In this document: positions 7,149 through 15,096 of the stretch, piece after piece
How positions within the stretch are numbered: the first letter of the stretch is position 1
Layout: each line of letters opens with the position of its first letter
NCBI GenBank assembly: GCA_025362495.1
Contig: JANYGI010000067.1
Span: forward strand, 1 to 35,036
DNA: 35,036 nt
Source of the DNA: Byssovorax sp.
GTDB lineage: Bacteria > Myxococcota_A > Polyangia > Polyangiales > Polyangiaceae
Direction: 5' to 3'
Position numbers and translations under genes: made by a program
The notes under the pieces: model-generated
Told to the model about the DNA's origin: nothing
Seen by the model: the letters and a program-made list of their open reading frames with translations, nothing else
Databases searched by the model: none

Positions 7149-8222
7149 CTAGAACTGACCGCTCAACGTCACGCTTCCGCCGCCCGGCCCGGCCGAGAAC
7201 GAGGCCCGTACGGGGCTCGGTTTGTCGGCCCCCGGCGTCGTCGCCGCGGGCTTCGCGCCGGGGATGAAGACCCACGCCAGCGTGGCGAGCGTGGCCACGC
7301 CCGTCGTCGCGAACCCGGCGATCGCCAGGTTGCGAAACGATCCCTTGGCGATGAACGCGCTCTGCAAATCAGCGCACTGCGCCGGCGGCGCGCCCGCGGC
7401 GCAGACGCTGCGATTGCTCTTCGTGTCGAGCGGCACGAGCTCGCCCTGGAGGCGTGAGACCTCGCCCGATTTCGATCCCGAGAGCACGAGGCCGACGATG
7501 CCCACGCCGAGCCCCGCGGCCGCCGCCGCGACGCCGACGCCGACCGGGATCATGCTCTTCGGCCGCACGATCGGCGGCGCGGTGGCGACGGGCGGCGCGC
7601 TCGCCGATCCCGAGGCCACGGGAGGCGCGAGCGCGAGCGCGAGCGCGAGCACGAGCTCGACCGGAACCGTCGAGGCGCGCGCGACGTCGACGACCTTCTT
7701 GTCGGTCACGTACGGGCTGAGCCGCGCCTCGATCGCGCGCTTGCCCGGATCGACGAAGAGCGCGCCCGTGAGCGGCGATCGGCCGACCGAGACCCCGTCG
7801 ACGAAGATCTCGGCGCCCGCGATGTTGACCTTCACGGTGGCCGCGCCGACGAGCTGACGGGCGCGATCGAGCAGCCCGCGGATCGCCGTGACCTTCTCCT
7901 CGGGGACGTTGACCGCGACCGTGCGCAGCGCGAACGCGAGGTGCTCGGCGGCGTCGCGCGGCATGCCCTGATCGAGCTCGAGGTTCCCGAGGTTCGCGGC
8001 GATGTCGTAGCTCTGCTTGAGGTCCCAGGACGCTTTGTACTCGAGGTACGCGCCCTTCACGTCGCCCGTCTTGAGCAGCGCTTTCCCGCGCAGGTAGTGC
8101 TCTTCCGCTTCTTTGCCCGGGTCCGCTCCGCGCGAGTCGTGGCTGAGCGTGACGGCCGCTGCCGCCGCGAGCGCCGCGAAAGCGAGGACGATGCGCGAGC
8201 GCTTCGATCGGTGAACCAGCAT
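7149..8222 (-). CDS. Exported TPR-PEGA protein
   Basis: 357 residues. ATG 8222 is preceded by GTGGAG, four bases away. An N-terminal signal/anchor (res. 8-28, Ala-rich) is followed by TPR-like helices ('AEEHYLRGKALLKTGDVK', 'AYLEYKASWDLKQSYDIA', 'NLGNLELDQGMPRDAAEHL'). A PEGA domain comes next ('GAEIFVDGVSVGRSPL', about 137-152, continuing to 'VVDVARASTVPVEL'). Then come a Pro/Ala linker, one hydrophobic helix (about 220-245), a Cys pair ('SVCAAGAPPAQCADL') and a second hydrophobic helix (about 298-318). Its order matches the exported protein at 2853-3869, which suggests they are distant relatives. PEGA domains are found on bacterial surface proteins and may bind cell-envelope polymers. It sits between the Pro/Ala-rich protein and the Gly-rich lipoproteins on one strand, so a shared envelope task is inferred. 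Confidence 0.85.
   Translation of the reverse strand: MLVHRSKRSRIVLAFAALAAAAAVTLSHDSRGADPGKEAEEHYLRGKALLKTGDVKGAYLEYKASWDLKQSYDIAANLGNLELDQGMPRDAAEHLAFALRTVAVNVPEEKVTAIRGLLDRARQLVGAATVKVNIAGAEIFVDGVSVGRSPLTGALFVDPGKRAIEARLSPYVTDKKVVDVARASTVPVELVLALALALAPPVASGSASAPPVATAPPIVRPKSMIPVGVGVAAAAAGLGVGIVGLVLSGSKSGEVSRLQGELVPLDTKSNRSVCAAGAPPAQCADLQSAFIAKGSFRNLAIAGFATTGVATLATLAWVFIPGAKPAATTPGADKPSPVRASFSAGPGGGSVTLSGQF
7625..7654. repeat. In-frame hexanucleotide repeat (GCGCGA, about 5 units)
   Basis: Four perfect GCGCGA copies (7625-7648) and one variant, GCACGA, lie inside the TPR-PEGA gene. On the coding strand they give an alternating Leu-Ala run before the Pro/Ala linker. Copy-number change would keep the frame and only alter linker length. 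Confidence 0.8.
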
Positions 8223-8263
8223 CTGCTCCACGGGGTAGTGGTGGTGAGGGCGACGATGATCGC

Positions 8264-9388
8264 TCAAAAAACGTCTTTCGGGGTGGTCGGGTTCGGCCGG
8301 GGGATCTTCACGCTCCCGAAGGCGGGCGGCCGCGTCGCGCTCGCGCTCGGCCCGATCCCGGGCACGGCGACGAGCGCCGACGGGAGCGCCGGCGTGGCCG
8401 TGTGCGGCGTCGCGACCGTCGCGTGAGGCTCGACCGCGGCGACCGTCGCCGAGGCCGGCGGCGAGGTGGACGCGGCGCCGGACGCGACCGCCGGCGCCCG
8501 GTGGTCCTTCACGATGTACTGGCGGAAAGGCAGCGGGATCAGGCTCCCGATCGCCAGCGACACGGCGCCGACGGCGAAGGCGAAGGGCCACCGCGACTCG
8601 ACCTCTTGCGGCGGGAGCGCCGTCGCCTCGAACTCGCTGCCGCTGATCGAAATCTCGCCGGTCGGGGCTGACGCGATCGGCGCCGAGGCGATCGGCGCCG
8701 ACACCAGCGGCGCGACCGCCGGCGCGGGCTTCGGCGTCATCAGCGGCACCACGAGCGACGCGATCGCGGCGGGCATCGGCGGGGACGCTTGCTCGGGCAG
8801 ATCGCGCCCCGTGCCGCCGCGCGCCGTCGAGGGCACCTCTTCGTCGACCGACTCGGGCTCGTCGAACACCGGCAGCGGAGGCAGCGGCGGCGGGGCGGCC
8901 GGCGGGCCTCGGCGCGCCGCGGCGACGGCGTGCGGACCGAGCGCGGGCGGCCGATCCGACGCGTCCATGCGCATCGTCCCGCCGCGCGCGCCGGTCGGCG
9001 GCGGCTTCACCTTGGCGGCGATCCGCGCCACGGTCTCTTCGTCGTCGTCCTCGGCCGCTGCGGCGGCTGCGGCTCGCGCGCGCGCCGCGCGATCGTTCAC
9101 ACGCGCTCGCGGCGGATCGATCACCTCGGGCGCCTCGAGATCGCGGTCGTCGGTGTCGCCGCGAAAGAGCCGCGCCGTGTGGCCGCCGACCGTGCGCGGC
9201 GGCGACATCGTGTCCTGCGCGCCGCTCGGCGGGCGGCTCGACGTGGGCGTCACCGCGGCCGGAGCGACTTCAGCGGGCAGCTTGTTGACGGGCGTCCCCG
9301 CGGGCGCGGTCTTGCGACCAGGGCCCGCGATGCCGCGCCTCGGTGGAGCTCCCCCCGAGGCCACCAGCCGATCGTCGTCCTTCGTCAT
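8264..9388 (-). CDS. Pro/Ala-rich single-pass membrane protein, unknown
   Basis: 374 residues from ATG 9388. The N-terminal 260 residues are low-complexity and cytoplasmic by the positive-inside rule. They are rich in Pro, Ala and Arg, with acidic patches ('AAAAEDDDEETVARI', 'FRGDTDDRDL') and short basic/Thr motifs such as 'RGGTMRMD' that could be kinase targets. One membrane helix follows ('WPFAFAVGAVSLAIGSLIPL', about 278-297), then an Ala/Pro/Thr tail of about 75 residues outside. No enzymatic domain is visible. It is the first gene of the minus-strand run and sits 41 bp before the TPR-PEGA gene. The acidic 'DDDEE' plus one late membrane helix recalls the 102-residue protein at 32844-33152. 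Coding is supported by the strand layout and the ordered membrane segment; function unknown. Confidence 0.72.
   Translation of the reverse strand: MTKDDDRLVASGGAPPRRGIAGPGRKTAPAGTPVNKLPAEVAPAAVTPTSSRPPSGAQDTMSPPRTVGGHTARLFRGDTDDRDLEAPEVIDPPRARVNDRAARARAAAAAAAEDDDEETVARIAAKVKPPPTGARGGTMRMDASDRPPALGPHAVAAARRGPPAAPPPLPPLPVFDEPESVDEEVPSTARGGTGRDLPEQASPPMPAAIASLVVPLMTPKPAPAVAPLVSAPIASAPIASAPTGEISISGSEFEATALPPQEVESRWPFAFAVGAVSLAIGSLIPLPFRQYIVKDHRAPAVASGAASTSPPASATVAAVEPHATVATPHTATPALPSALVAVPGIGPSASATRPPAFGSVKIPRPNPTTPKDVF
8673..8702. repeat. Tandem 15-bp repeat, two units
   Basis: GCGATCGGCGCCGAG at 8673-8687 is followed at once by the same unit (last base C). It codes for a repeated Ser-Ala-Pro-Ile-Ala pentapeptide in the Pro/Ala-rich protein. 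Confidence 0.8.
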
Positions 9389-9528
9389 GCTGGTTCAGTT
9401 TATCGCACCACGGCGGCGAAGCGGGCACCTCGAAATCGACGATCGTCCGGCGGTCCCTCGGCGACGCCACGCGGACCCCGGCCAGACGACGCTGGACGTC
9501 ATCCTGATGACCGAGCATCCTCCCGCCG
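9389..9528. other. Divergent promoter region, 140 bp
   Basis: This gap separates the minus-strand run starting at 9388 from the plus-strand lipoprotein-tsaD pair starting at 9529, so promoters for both should lie here. The AT-richer stretch near 9390-9410 (GTTCAGTTTATCGC) is the only part that stands out. No convincing -35/-10 pair can be assigned. Confidence 0.4.
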
Positions 9529-10055
9529 ATGAACTGGGGACGGCTTCTCCCCCTCGCGCTCCTGAGCGCAGGCCTCGGCTGCACGGATCTCGACCATTTC
9601 TCCACGGGCCCGGGCGACGCGTACTGCGGCTCGGTCACCCTCGGCGGCAGCTTCCGCACCGGCCTGAGCCCGCGCGTGCAGATGCGCCTCCGCCTCGACG
9701 CGTCCGCGCTCGATGGCCCCGGCGTGCCCGGCACGATTTCCACCTTCGAAAGCGGCGCCGCCGAGCCCGAGCGCCGCCTGCTCACCGACGCCGAGCTCCG
9801 CCGATTCCCCGCGATGGACAGCGATCCGCTCTCGCGCCCCGAGTTCGGCGATGGCCGCGTTCGCAACGTGATCTTCGCCGTCACGCCGGTCGACGCCGAC
9901 GCCGAGTCGCTCGTCGCCGTGCTCTCGCTCCGCGCCGACGACGCGGTCGAGGTGCGCCTGCTCCGCCCGGGAAAAGCGCCGGTGGACGGCGAGATCGTCC
10001 CCCCGGGTCGGCGCCCGATCTTCGGCATCTTTCCGCTCACGCGACAGGTAGGAAC

Positions 10056-10068
<13 letters not shown>
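9529..10068 (+). CDS. Small putative lipoprotein of unknown function
   Basis: 179 residues. ATG 9529 opens a signal peptide 'MNWGRLLPLALLSAGLGC' with Cys18 as probable lipid site. The lipobox lacks Leu at -3, so lipidation is likely but not certain. The mature part has a few Cys (18, about 33 and near the end, 'VGTCGF'), Arg/Asp-rich beta-strand-like segments ('SPRVQMRLRLDAS', 'RNVIFAVTPVDAD', 'DDAVEVRLLRPGK') and no recognised family. The last 13 bp overlap the start of tsaD in another frame, so the two genes are translationally coupled. This arrangement is probably historical rather than functional, since tsaD is a housekeeping gene. Coding confidence is good; function unknown. Confidence 0.8.
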
Positions 10069-11154
<1,086 letters not shown>

Positions 11155-11156
<2 letters not shown>

Positions 11157-11189
11157 CCGCGGACCGCAGCCTCTGCGGGCTCCGCGGTC
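11155..11189 (+). terminator. Strong hairpin at the tsaD stop codon
   Basis: GACCGCGGA (11155-11163) pairs perfectly with TCCGCGGTC (11181-11189), and inside it CCGCAG (11164-11169) pairs with CTGCGG (11173-11178), leaving a CCT loop. The stem overlaps the TGA of tsaD (11154-11156). No T-tract follows, so it may be an intrinsic-like terminator of the GC-rich kind, or an mRNA 3'-end stabiliser. Confidence 0.65.
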
Positions 11190-11260
11190 CGTGGACGCCC
11201 GTCGACCGCGCGCGGCCCGTCGTCGTTGACCTTCGCGCCTCGCTCCAATAGTCGTTTTCC

Positions 11261-11768
11261 ATGCGCTGGGCTTCACCTCGTCGGATCCTCCTCGCCTCCG
11301 CCGTCCTCGTCGCCGTGCCCGCCACGGCCCGAGCGCAGGTGCTCCGGTTCTCCACCACGGCTGCAGTGGGCCTATTCGTTCCAGCTCTGCGCCGGCGCCC
11401 CCCTGCCCGAGGCGTTCTCGCAGTTCGGGCTCGTGGCCTTCGATCCGAGCGGGACCAGCGCGAGCAGCGGTGGTGAGACGACGACCGGCGTCGGCAGCAC
11501 CGCAGGCGCGGGCGGCTCCGCCTCGGGGAGCACGACGAGCGCGGGTAACGGCGGCGCCGGCAACGGCAGCGCCGGCTCCGGCGCCGGCGGTGACGGCAAG
11601 ACCGGGAGCGGCGGTGACGGCGGCAACGGCAGCAGCGGAACCCCGGGCGCCACGGCAGGGTGCGGCTGCGCGCTGCCGGGCACGGCCGAGCGCCCCTGGG
11701 CCCCGGCCGCGCTCGCGCTACTCGCTCTGACTGGCCTGCTCCGCGCGCGCCGTCGCGCCCGCGGCTGA
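11261..11768 (+). pseudogene. Frame-broken secreted protein with MYXO-CTERM-like tail
   Basis: ATG 11261 opens a clear signal peptide ('RRILLASAVLVAVPATARA') followed by 'QVLRFSTTAA', and then the frame becomes Arg-rich junk and stops at about 11476. A different frame picks up at about 11380: 'WAYSFQLCAGAPLPEAF', 'FGLVAFDPSG', a Gly/Ser/Thr-rich linker (11457-11640), and a tail 'GCGCALPG' + hydrophobic helix 'WAPAALALLALTGLL' + 'RARRRARG'. That tail is the layout of MYXO-CTERM sorting signals. The two halves fit only if the frame changes between about 11340 and 11380. Joined, they would give only about 169 residues, short for this class, so an internal deletion is possible as well as a one-base sequence error. 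The product is probably non-functional as read. Confidence 0.65.
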
Positions 11769-11815
11769 CGTCGACGGCGACCCCGGAGAACGCCCGCCAC
11801 CCGGCTCATCGGTAG

Positions 11816-12295
11816 TCACGATCGCACCGGCGCCCCCAGGCCACGTCGAACGCGCGCGCCCTCGAGGCTCTTCACGGCCGAGATGGCGAGACCGAGCTCG
11901 ATCTCGCCCGCCAGCCGCAGCACCTGCTGCTGCTTGGTCCCCGGGATCTCCAGGAACGCCAGCGCGGCGCCGAGGTCGCGCGGAGCGAACGCGCGGCAGA
12001 GCGGGTCGACCCAGCGCAACGCCGCGATCACCGCGCGCGTGAGCCGGTGGACGGTGACAATGGCGCGGGGTCGGGCGAGGCCGTCGCAGAGATCGCGGGT
12101 GATCGTGCGCTGCGCCGCGTTCGGGCCGCCTCCGTCGGAGAAGACCAGAGTGCGCATCTGCGTGACGTCGACTCCTCGCCTCGCCTCGGCCTGGATGGCC
12201 TCGACATAGGCGTTCCAGTCGGTGGGAGCAGGGTCCCGCTCGCCGACGACGATGATGTGCAAGTTGCCCAGAAACTTGAACCCCATGCGATCCAT
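11816..12295 (-). CDS. Small conserved-looking protein, STAS/SpoIIAA-like layout
   Basis: 159 residues. ATG 12295 has an excellent GGGGAGG six bases upstream and decides the start over a much longer open frame. No signal peptide or membrane segment. Alternating strands and helices are visible: 'FKFLGNLHIIVVGERDP' (strand), 'WNAYVEAIQAEARRG' (helix), 'MRTLVFSDGGGPN' (strand with Gly turn), 'RAIVTVHRLTRAVIAALRW' (strand-helix), 'GAALAFLEIP' (strand-helix). This resembles the alpha/beta fold of STAS or SpoIIAA-like domains, including a conserved Ser after the central strand, but the match is by pattern only. It is downstream of the POT transporter on the same strand, 302 bp away, and converges on the frame-broken secreted protein. 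Function unknown. Confidence 0.7.
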   Translation of the reverse strand: MDRMGFKFLGNLHIIVVGERDPAPTDWNAYVEAIQAEARRGVDVTQMRTLVFSDGGGPNAAQRTITRDLCDGLARPRAIVTVHRLTRAVIAALRWVDPLCRAFAPRDLGAALAFLEIPGTKQQQVLRLAGEIELGLAISAVKSLEGARVRRGLGAPVRS

Positions 12296-12597
12296 GGTGA
12301 CCTCCCCGAGCCGGGGATCGCCCGCTCCGCTCCACCGCAGCTCGGCGGTGATCGCGTGGTGGGCGCCCGGCCCTACGTCCCCTGATTCGGAGCACGTATC
12401 TCCGCCCCCCGGCGGCGTCCGCGCAGAGGACTCGCGTCCTCCAATTCCCCAACGTAGAACCGGGTCGACGCCCTGCGCAATCAATATTTTCAAATCTGCA
12501 ACGGCGAGAGCCAAAAAAACGTCGGTCTCGCCGGAGATATTCTGTTTTGGACGCCCCGCAACAGGCTTCGTCCGTCGACTGCGGACGCTCGCCGTGA
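12296..12597. other. 302-bp gap with an AT-rich island
   Basis: No supported gene. The stretch at about 12478-12550 is far richer in A/T than its surroundings (it contains AATATTTT, AAAAAAA and ATATTCTG). A dyad GGCGAGA (12503-12509) / TCTCGCC (12526-12532) encloses the A7 run; read on the minus strand this is a stem with a T7 tract in its loop. It follows the POT stop and precedes the 12295 gene, so it may hold a terminator, a promoter, or both. Confidence 0.5.
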
Positions 12598-14121
12598 TCA
12601 GACGTCCAGGTCTTTCCACCGCTTCGATCGCTGGGTGAAGATCAACATTCCAACCAGCGAGGCGAAGCCGATGGCCGCGAAGGCATACCAGATCTGGTAC
12701 GGGTGGTAGGTTTGCCAGAGGATCTCGGTCGTCTCCGCCGCGCTCTTGCCGAGGACGCCTTGCAGCGTCTTGAACGAGTCCGGCCGCGTCACGCCGACGT
12801 GGGCCTCGAGCGCGCCGACGTCGCCGTCCCAGGCCTTGCCCTTCACGTAGTCCGTCTTCTCGGCGAGGTAGCGTAAGGCCAGGATCGCCTTCTCGCCTCG
12901 CGTTCCGTAGAGCGCGCCGGCCATCTGCGCGCCCAGGGCCTGCCCGATCCCGACAGGAATGTTGATGTACCCGAGGTAGAGCCCCTTCTTCCCGGGAGGA
13001 GCGATGAGCGCGAAATACTCCACCTTCTTGGGCCCCGTCAGCATCTCGCCCAGCGAGAACAGGAGGACGCCGAGGAAGAGAACGTAGATGCTCTGGGAGC
13101 GCCCGGCGACGAGGATGCTCGCGGTCGCGACGACGATCCCCGCCGTCATCGCCGGGAGCACCTTCACCCGCGCCACCAGGTACGAGAACGGCACCAGGAA
13201 GAGCACGATGCACACCGAGTTGAGGTTGAGCGCGTTCTCCTGCTTGAGCTGCACGCCGCGAGTGTCCTTCAGATCGAGCCACGATTGCGGGATCCAGCCG
13301 TTGCGGCTCACGAAATCGGCGCTGTTGATCCAGTCCTTGTAGAAGTTCGGCATCAGATCCCAGAGCTGGTACATCATCAGCCAGAAGCCGGAGAGCAGCA
13401 GGATCACCGTGATCAGGCGCGCGTCCCGGATGTTGGCGAGCGTGTCCTTGAAGACCTTCCAGGCATTGGCCTCCTTGTCGGCGCCCGAGTCGACCTCTTC
13501 GTAGGTGAAGAGCATGAAGAAGTTGAGCGAGACGATCGCCGCGCAGCCGTGGAAGACCCACGACCACCCCATCACGTGGAGATAGCCCGCGAGCGGCGGC
13601 CCGATCGCCGCGCCCACGTTGACGAGCCAGTAGAAGAGGCCCCACCCCACCGACGAGTTACGCTTGTCGGTGGCCTGGGCGAGCGTCCCCTGGATACCCG
13701 GCTTGAAGAGCGCCGTCCCCGTGGCGAGGAGCACCACGCCGGTGAGGAATCCAGCGTAGGAATGCTGGGTGGCCATGAGCAGGTAGCCGGCGATCTTCAG
13801 CCAGATGGTCACGAAGATCGTCCGCTTGTAGCCGTAGCGATCGGCGTAGCCGCCGGTGACCACGGGCAGGAGCGACTGGATCAGCGCCCAGATGCCGTAG
13901 ATGCTGCCCTTCTGCGCCTGGCTGAAATGCAGCCCGCCCGGCTCGTCCGCCTGGGCGATGTAGATGGGCATCACCATCCGCACGCCGTAATAGGCCAGCC
14001 GCTCCCACATTTCCATGGTGCAGCACATCCAGAAGGAGCGCGGCAGCGTCTTGACGGTGGCAAAGAAAGAGGCCTTCGGAGCCGCGGCGGCGGGCAGATC
14101 GGTCACGAGCTCGTCGGTCAT
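12598..14121 (-). CDS. POT/PTR family proton-coupled peptide transporter
   Basis: 507 residues. ATG 14121 with GAGG upstream; an in-frame GTG at 14148 is less likely. About 12-14 membrane helices are evident in an MFS fold. POT hallmarks are present: the proton-coupling ExxER motif 'EMWER' (Glu37, Glu40, Arg41) in helix 1, followed by 'LAYYGVRM'; 'FKPGIQGTLAQ' in helix 4; and the PTR2 signature 'FYWLVNVGAAIGPPLAGYL' in helix 5. The family imports di/tripeptides using the proton gradient. A roughly 60-residue insertion between late helices ('KAWDGDVGALEAHVGVTRP') is longer than in many bacterial POTs and seems hydrophilic. Upstream lie ATCAC/GTGAT dyads that could be operators. Substrate could also be other small amides; the family call is secure. 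Confidence 0.93.
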   Translation of the reverse strand: MTDELVTDLPAAAAPKASFFATVKTLPRSFWMCCTMEMWERLAYYGVRMVMPIYIAQADEPGGLHFSQAQKGSIYGIWALIQSLLPVVTGGYADRYGYKRTIFVTIWLKIAGYLLMATQHSYAGFLTGVVLLATGTALFKPGIQGTLAQATDKRNSSVGWGLFYWLVNVGAAIGPPLAGYLHVMGWSWVFHGCAAIVSLNFFMLFTYEEVDSGADKEANAWKVFKDTLANIRDARLITVILLLSGFWLMMYQLWDLMPNFYKDWINSADFVSRNGWIPQSWLDLKDTRGVQLKQENALNLNSVCIVLFLVPFSYLVARVKVLPAMTAGIVVATASILVAGRSQSIYVLFLGVLLFSLGEMLTGPKKVEYFALIAPPGKKGLYLGYINIPVGIGQALGAQMAGALYGTRGEKAILALRYLAEKTDYVKGKAWDGDVGALEAHVGVTRPDSFKTLQGVLGKSAAETTEILWQTYHPYQIWYAFAAIGFASLVGMLIFTQRSKRWKDLDV

Positions 14122-14132
14122 GCATCCTCGGG

Positions 14133-14149
14133 GGTGATCGGGAATCACC
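14133..14149. promoter_or_regulatory. Dyad GGTGAT-N5-ATCACC upstream of the transporter
   Basis: GGTGAT (14133-14138) and ATCACC (14144-14149) form a perfect six-base dyad with a five-base gap, 12 bp upstream of the transporter start. The same half-sites recur in the 14187-14222 element. This fits an operator, but no regulator is assigned. Confidence 0.45.
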
Positions 14150-14186
14150 GCCGTGGACGCATACCGTGGCCACGATCATCCCGTCA

Positions 14187-14222
14187 ATCACGGGTGATCG
14201 CCCCTCGACGATCACCCGTGAT
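14187..14222. repeat. 14-bp perfect inverted repeat, each arm nearly palindromic
   Basis: ATCACGGGTGATCG (14187-14200) pairs with CGATCACCCGTGAT (14209-14222) across an eight-base loop. Each arm itself reads ATCAC-NN-GTGAT. It sits 20 bp after the stop of the DUF2231 gene and 65 bp before the transporter start, so it could be a terminator for the first, a double operator for the second, or both. No T-tract on either side. Confidence 0.7.
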
Positions 14223-14242
14223 CGGCACTTCCACGTCGGCGC

Positions 14243-14857
14243 TCAGCGAGGCTTCGACTCGACTCGCTCCTCCGGCACCGGCGAGGTGCGGCCGGCCTCG
14301 CCGCCCTGCGAGGCGTCGAGTGCCACCCTGCGGACGCCGACCCCGTAGCGATAGGCCAGCTCGCCGCCGAGCCACCCGCTCACGCCGGCGAGGCCGAATC
14401 CCAGGCTGGAGAGCGCGACGCCAAAGGTGCGATGCCCGGTCGCGCGGGCCGCCAGCGAGCCTCCGTAGATACCCGCGATTCCCGTGTTGAGGAGCGCGTG
14501 CACCAGGCCGACCCGCCGCGCTTTGCCGGTCGTGAGCGACCAGTCGGCGAGCCCGGCGACGGCGGCGATCAAGGCTCCTCCGAGGCCAATGGTCGTCGCC
14601 AGATCCGCGGCGCGGCGGAAGCGGCGCCGACGGCCGAAGACGTCCGCCAGATCGAGCACCAGCCCCACCGTCCACCCGCCGATGGGGATGGGGACGAGCG
14701 AGGCATGGAGCGAGTGCCCGAACGGACGGCCGTGGAGCACGTCGGCGATCCGCGGGTAACGAGCGAGCACCGCCGCCACGGTGTGCTGCAAAGGATCAGC
14801 GATGCGGTCGAGCGAGCGCTGCTCTTCGATCGCGTGGATGAGCTTGTTCTCCAGCAT
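14243..14857 (-). CDS. DUF2231-type membrane protein
   Basis: 204 residues. ATG 14857 is preceded by GGAGGAG. A cytoplasmic helical N-terminus ('AIEEQRSLDRIADPLQHTV') is followed by 'LHGRPFGHSLHASLVPIPIG', where His residues sit at the start of helix 1, as is typical of DUF2231 proteins. About four membrane helices follow ('GGWTVGLVLDLADVF', 'DLATTIGLGGALIAAVAGLADW', 'VGLVHALLNTGIAGIYGGSL', 'FGVALSSLGFGLAGVSGWLGG'). The C-terminal tail is soluble and may include degenerate residues. DUF2231 proteins often lie by Rieske ferredoxins and are suspected of redox or haem-related roles; no Rieske domain is present here. It is upstream of the POT gene on the same strand, 121 bp away and separated by dyads. 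The family call is good, the role unknown. Confidence 0.8.
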   Translation of the reverse strand: MLENKLIHAIEEQRSLDRIADPLQHTVAAVLARYPRIADVLHGRPFGHSLHASLVPIPIGGWTVGLVLDLADVFGRRRRFRRAADLATTIGLGGALIAAVAGLADWSLTTGKARRVGLVHALLNTGIAGIYGGSLAARATGHRTFGVALSSLGFGLAGVSGWLGGELAYRYGVGVRRVALDASQGGEAGRTSPVPEERVESKPR

Positions 14858-14996
14858 TGGACTCCTCCGTCAGGACCGGCGCGCATGCGCGCGCGAGGGT
14901 GCTCCCCGCGGGGGCACCCCCTCGTTGCCGGCAAGACGTGAGCCGCTCCCTCGCCGCGCGCGGGTCGGCGCTCGCTGGCTCGCCGCGGATTTTTTC

Positions 14997-15024
14997 TTGA
15001 CAGTAACGACTGTAACGGTTATCA
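14997..15024 (+). promoter_or_regulatory. Sigma70-like promoter with dyads in the spacer
   Basis: TTGACA (14997-15002), a 16-bp spacer, then TTATCA (15019-15024), preceded by a T-rich run (14990-14995). Within the spacer ACAGT-AACG-ACTGT (15000-15013) is a perfect dyad and TAAC-G-GTTA (15013-15021) a second, overlapping the -10. It lies 73 bp upstream of the desaturase start. The MerR-type gene two genes along is the obvious candidate to bind here; this is inferred. Confidence 0.6.
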
Positions 15025-15096
15025 GTGGGACATCGGATCGCGCTACCGCGAGGGCGAGTGCCCTGGCGAACAGGACGCGTCCGGAGAGGTCCAGTC

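Noticed and set aside
8466-10055. Plus-strand extension upstream of tsaD in the same frame
   Set aside because: TsaD starts at 10056 with its own RBS and the conserved opening; the extension overlaps a supported minus-strand gene and the lipoprotein.
12296-13645. N-terminal extension of the 159-residue protein
   Set aside because: It would overlap the POT gene on the same strand; the strong RBS at ATG 12295 decides the start.
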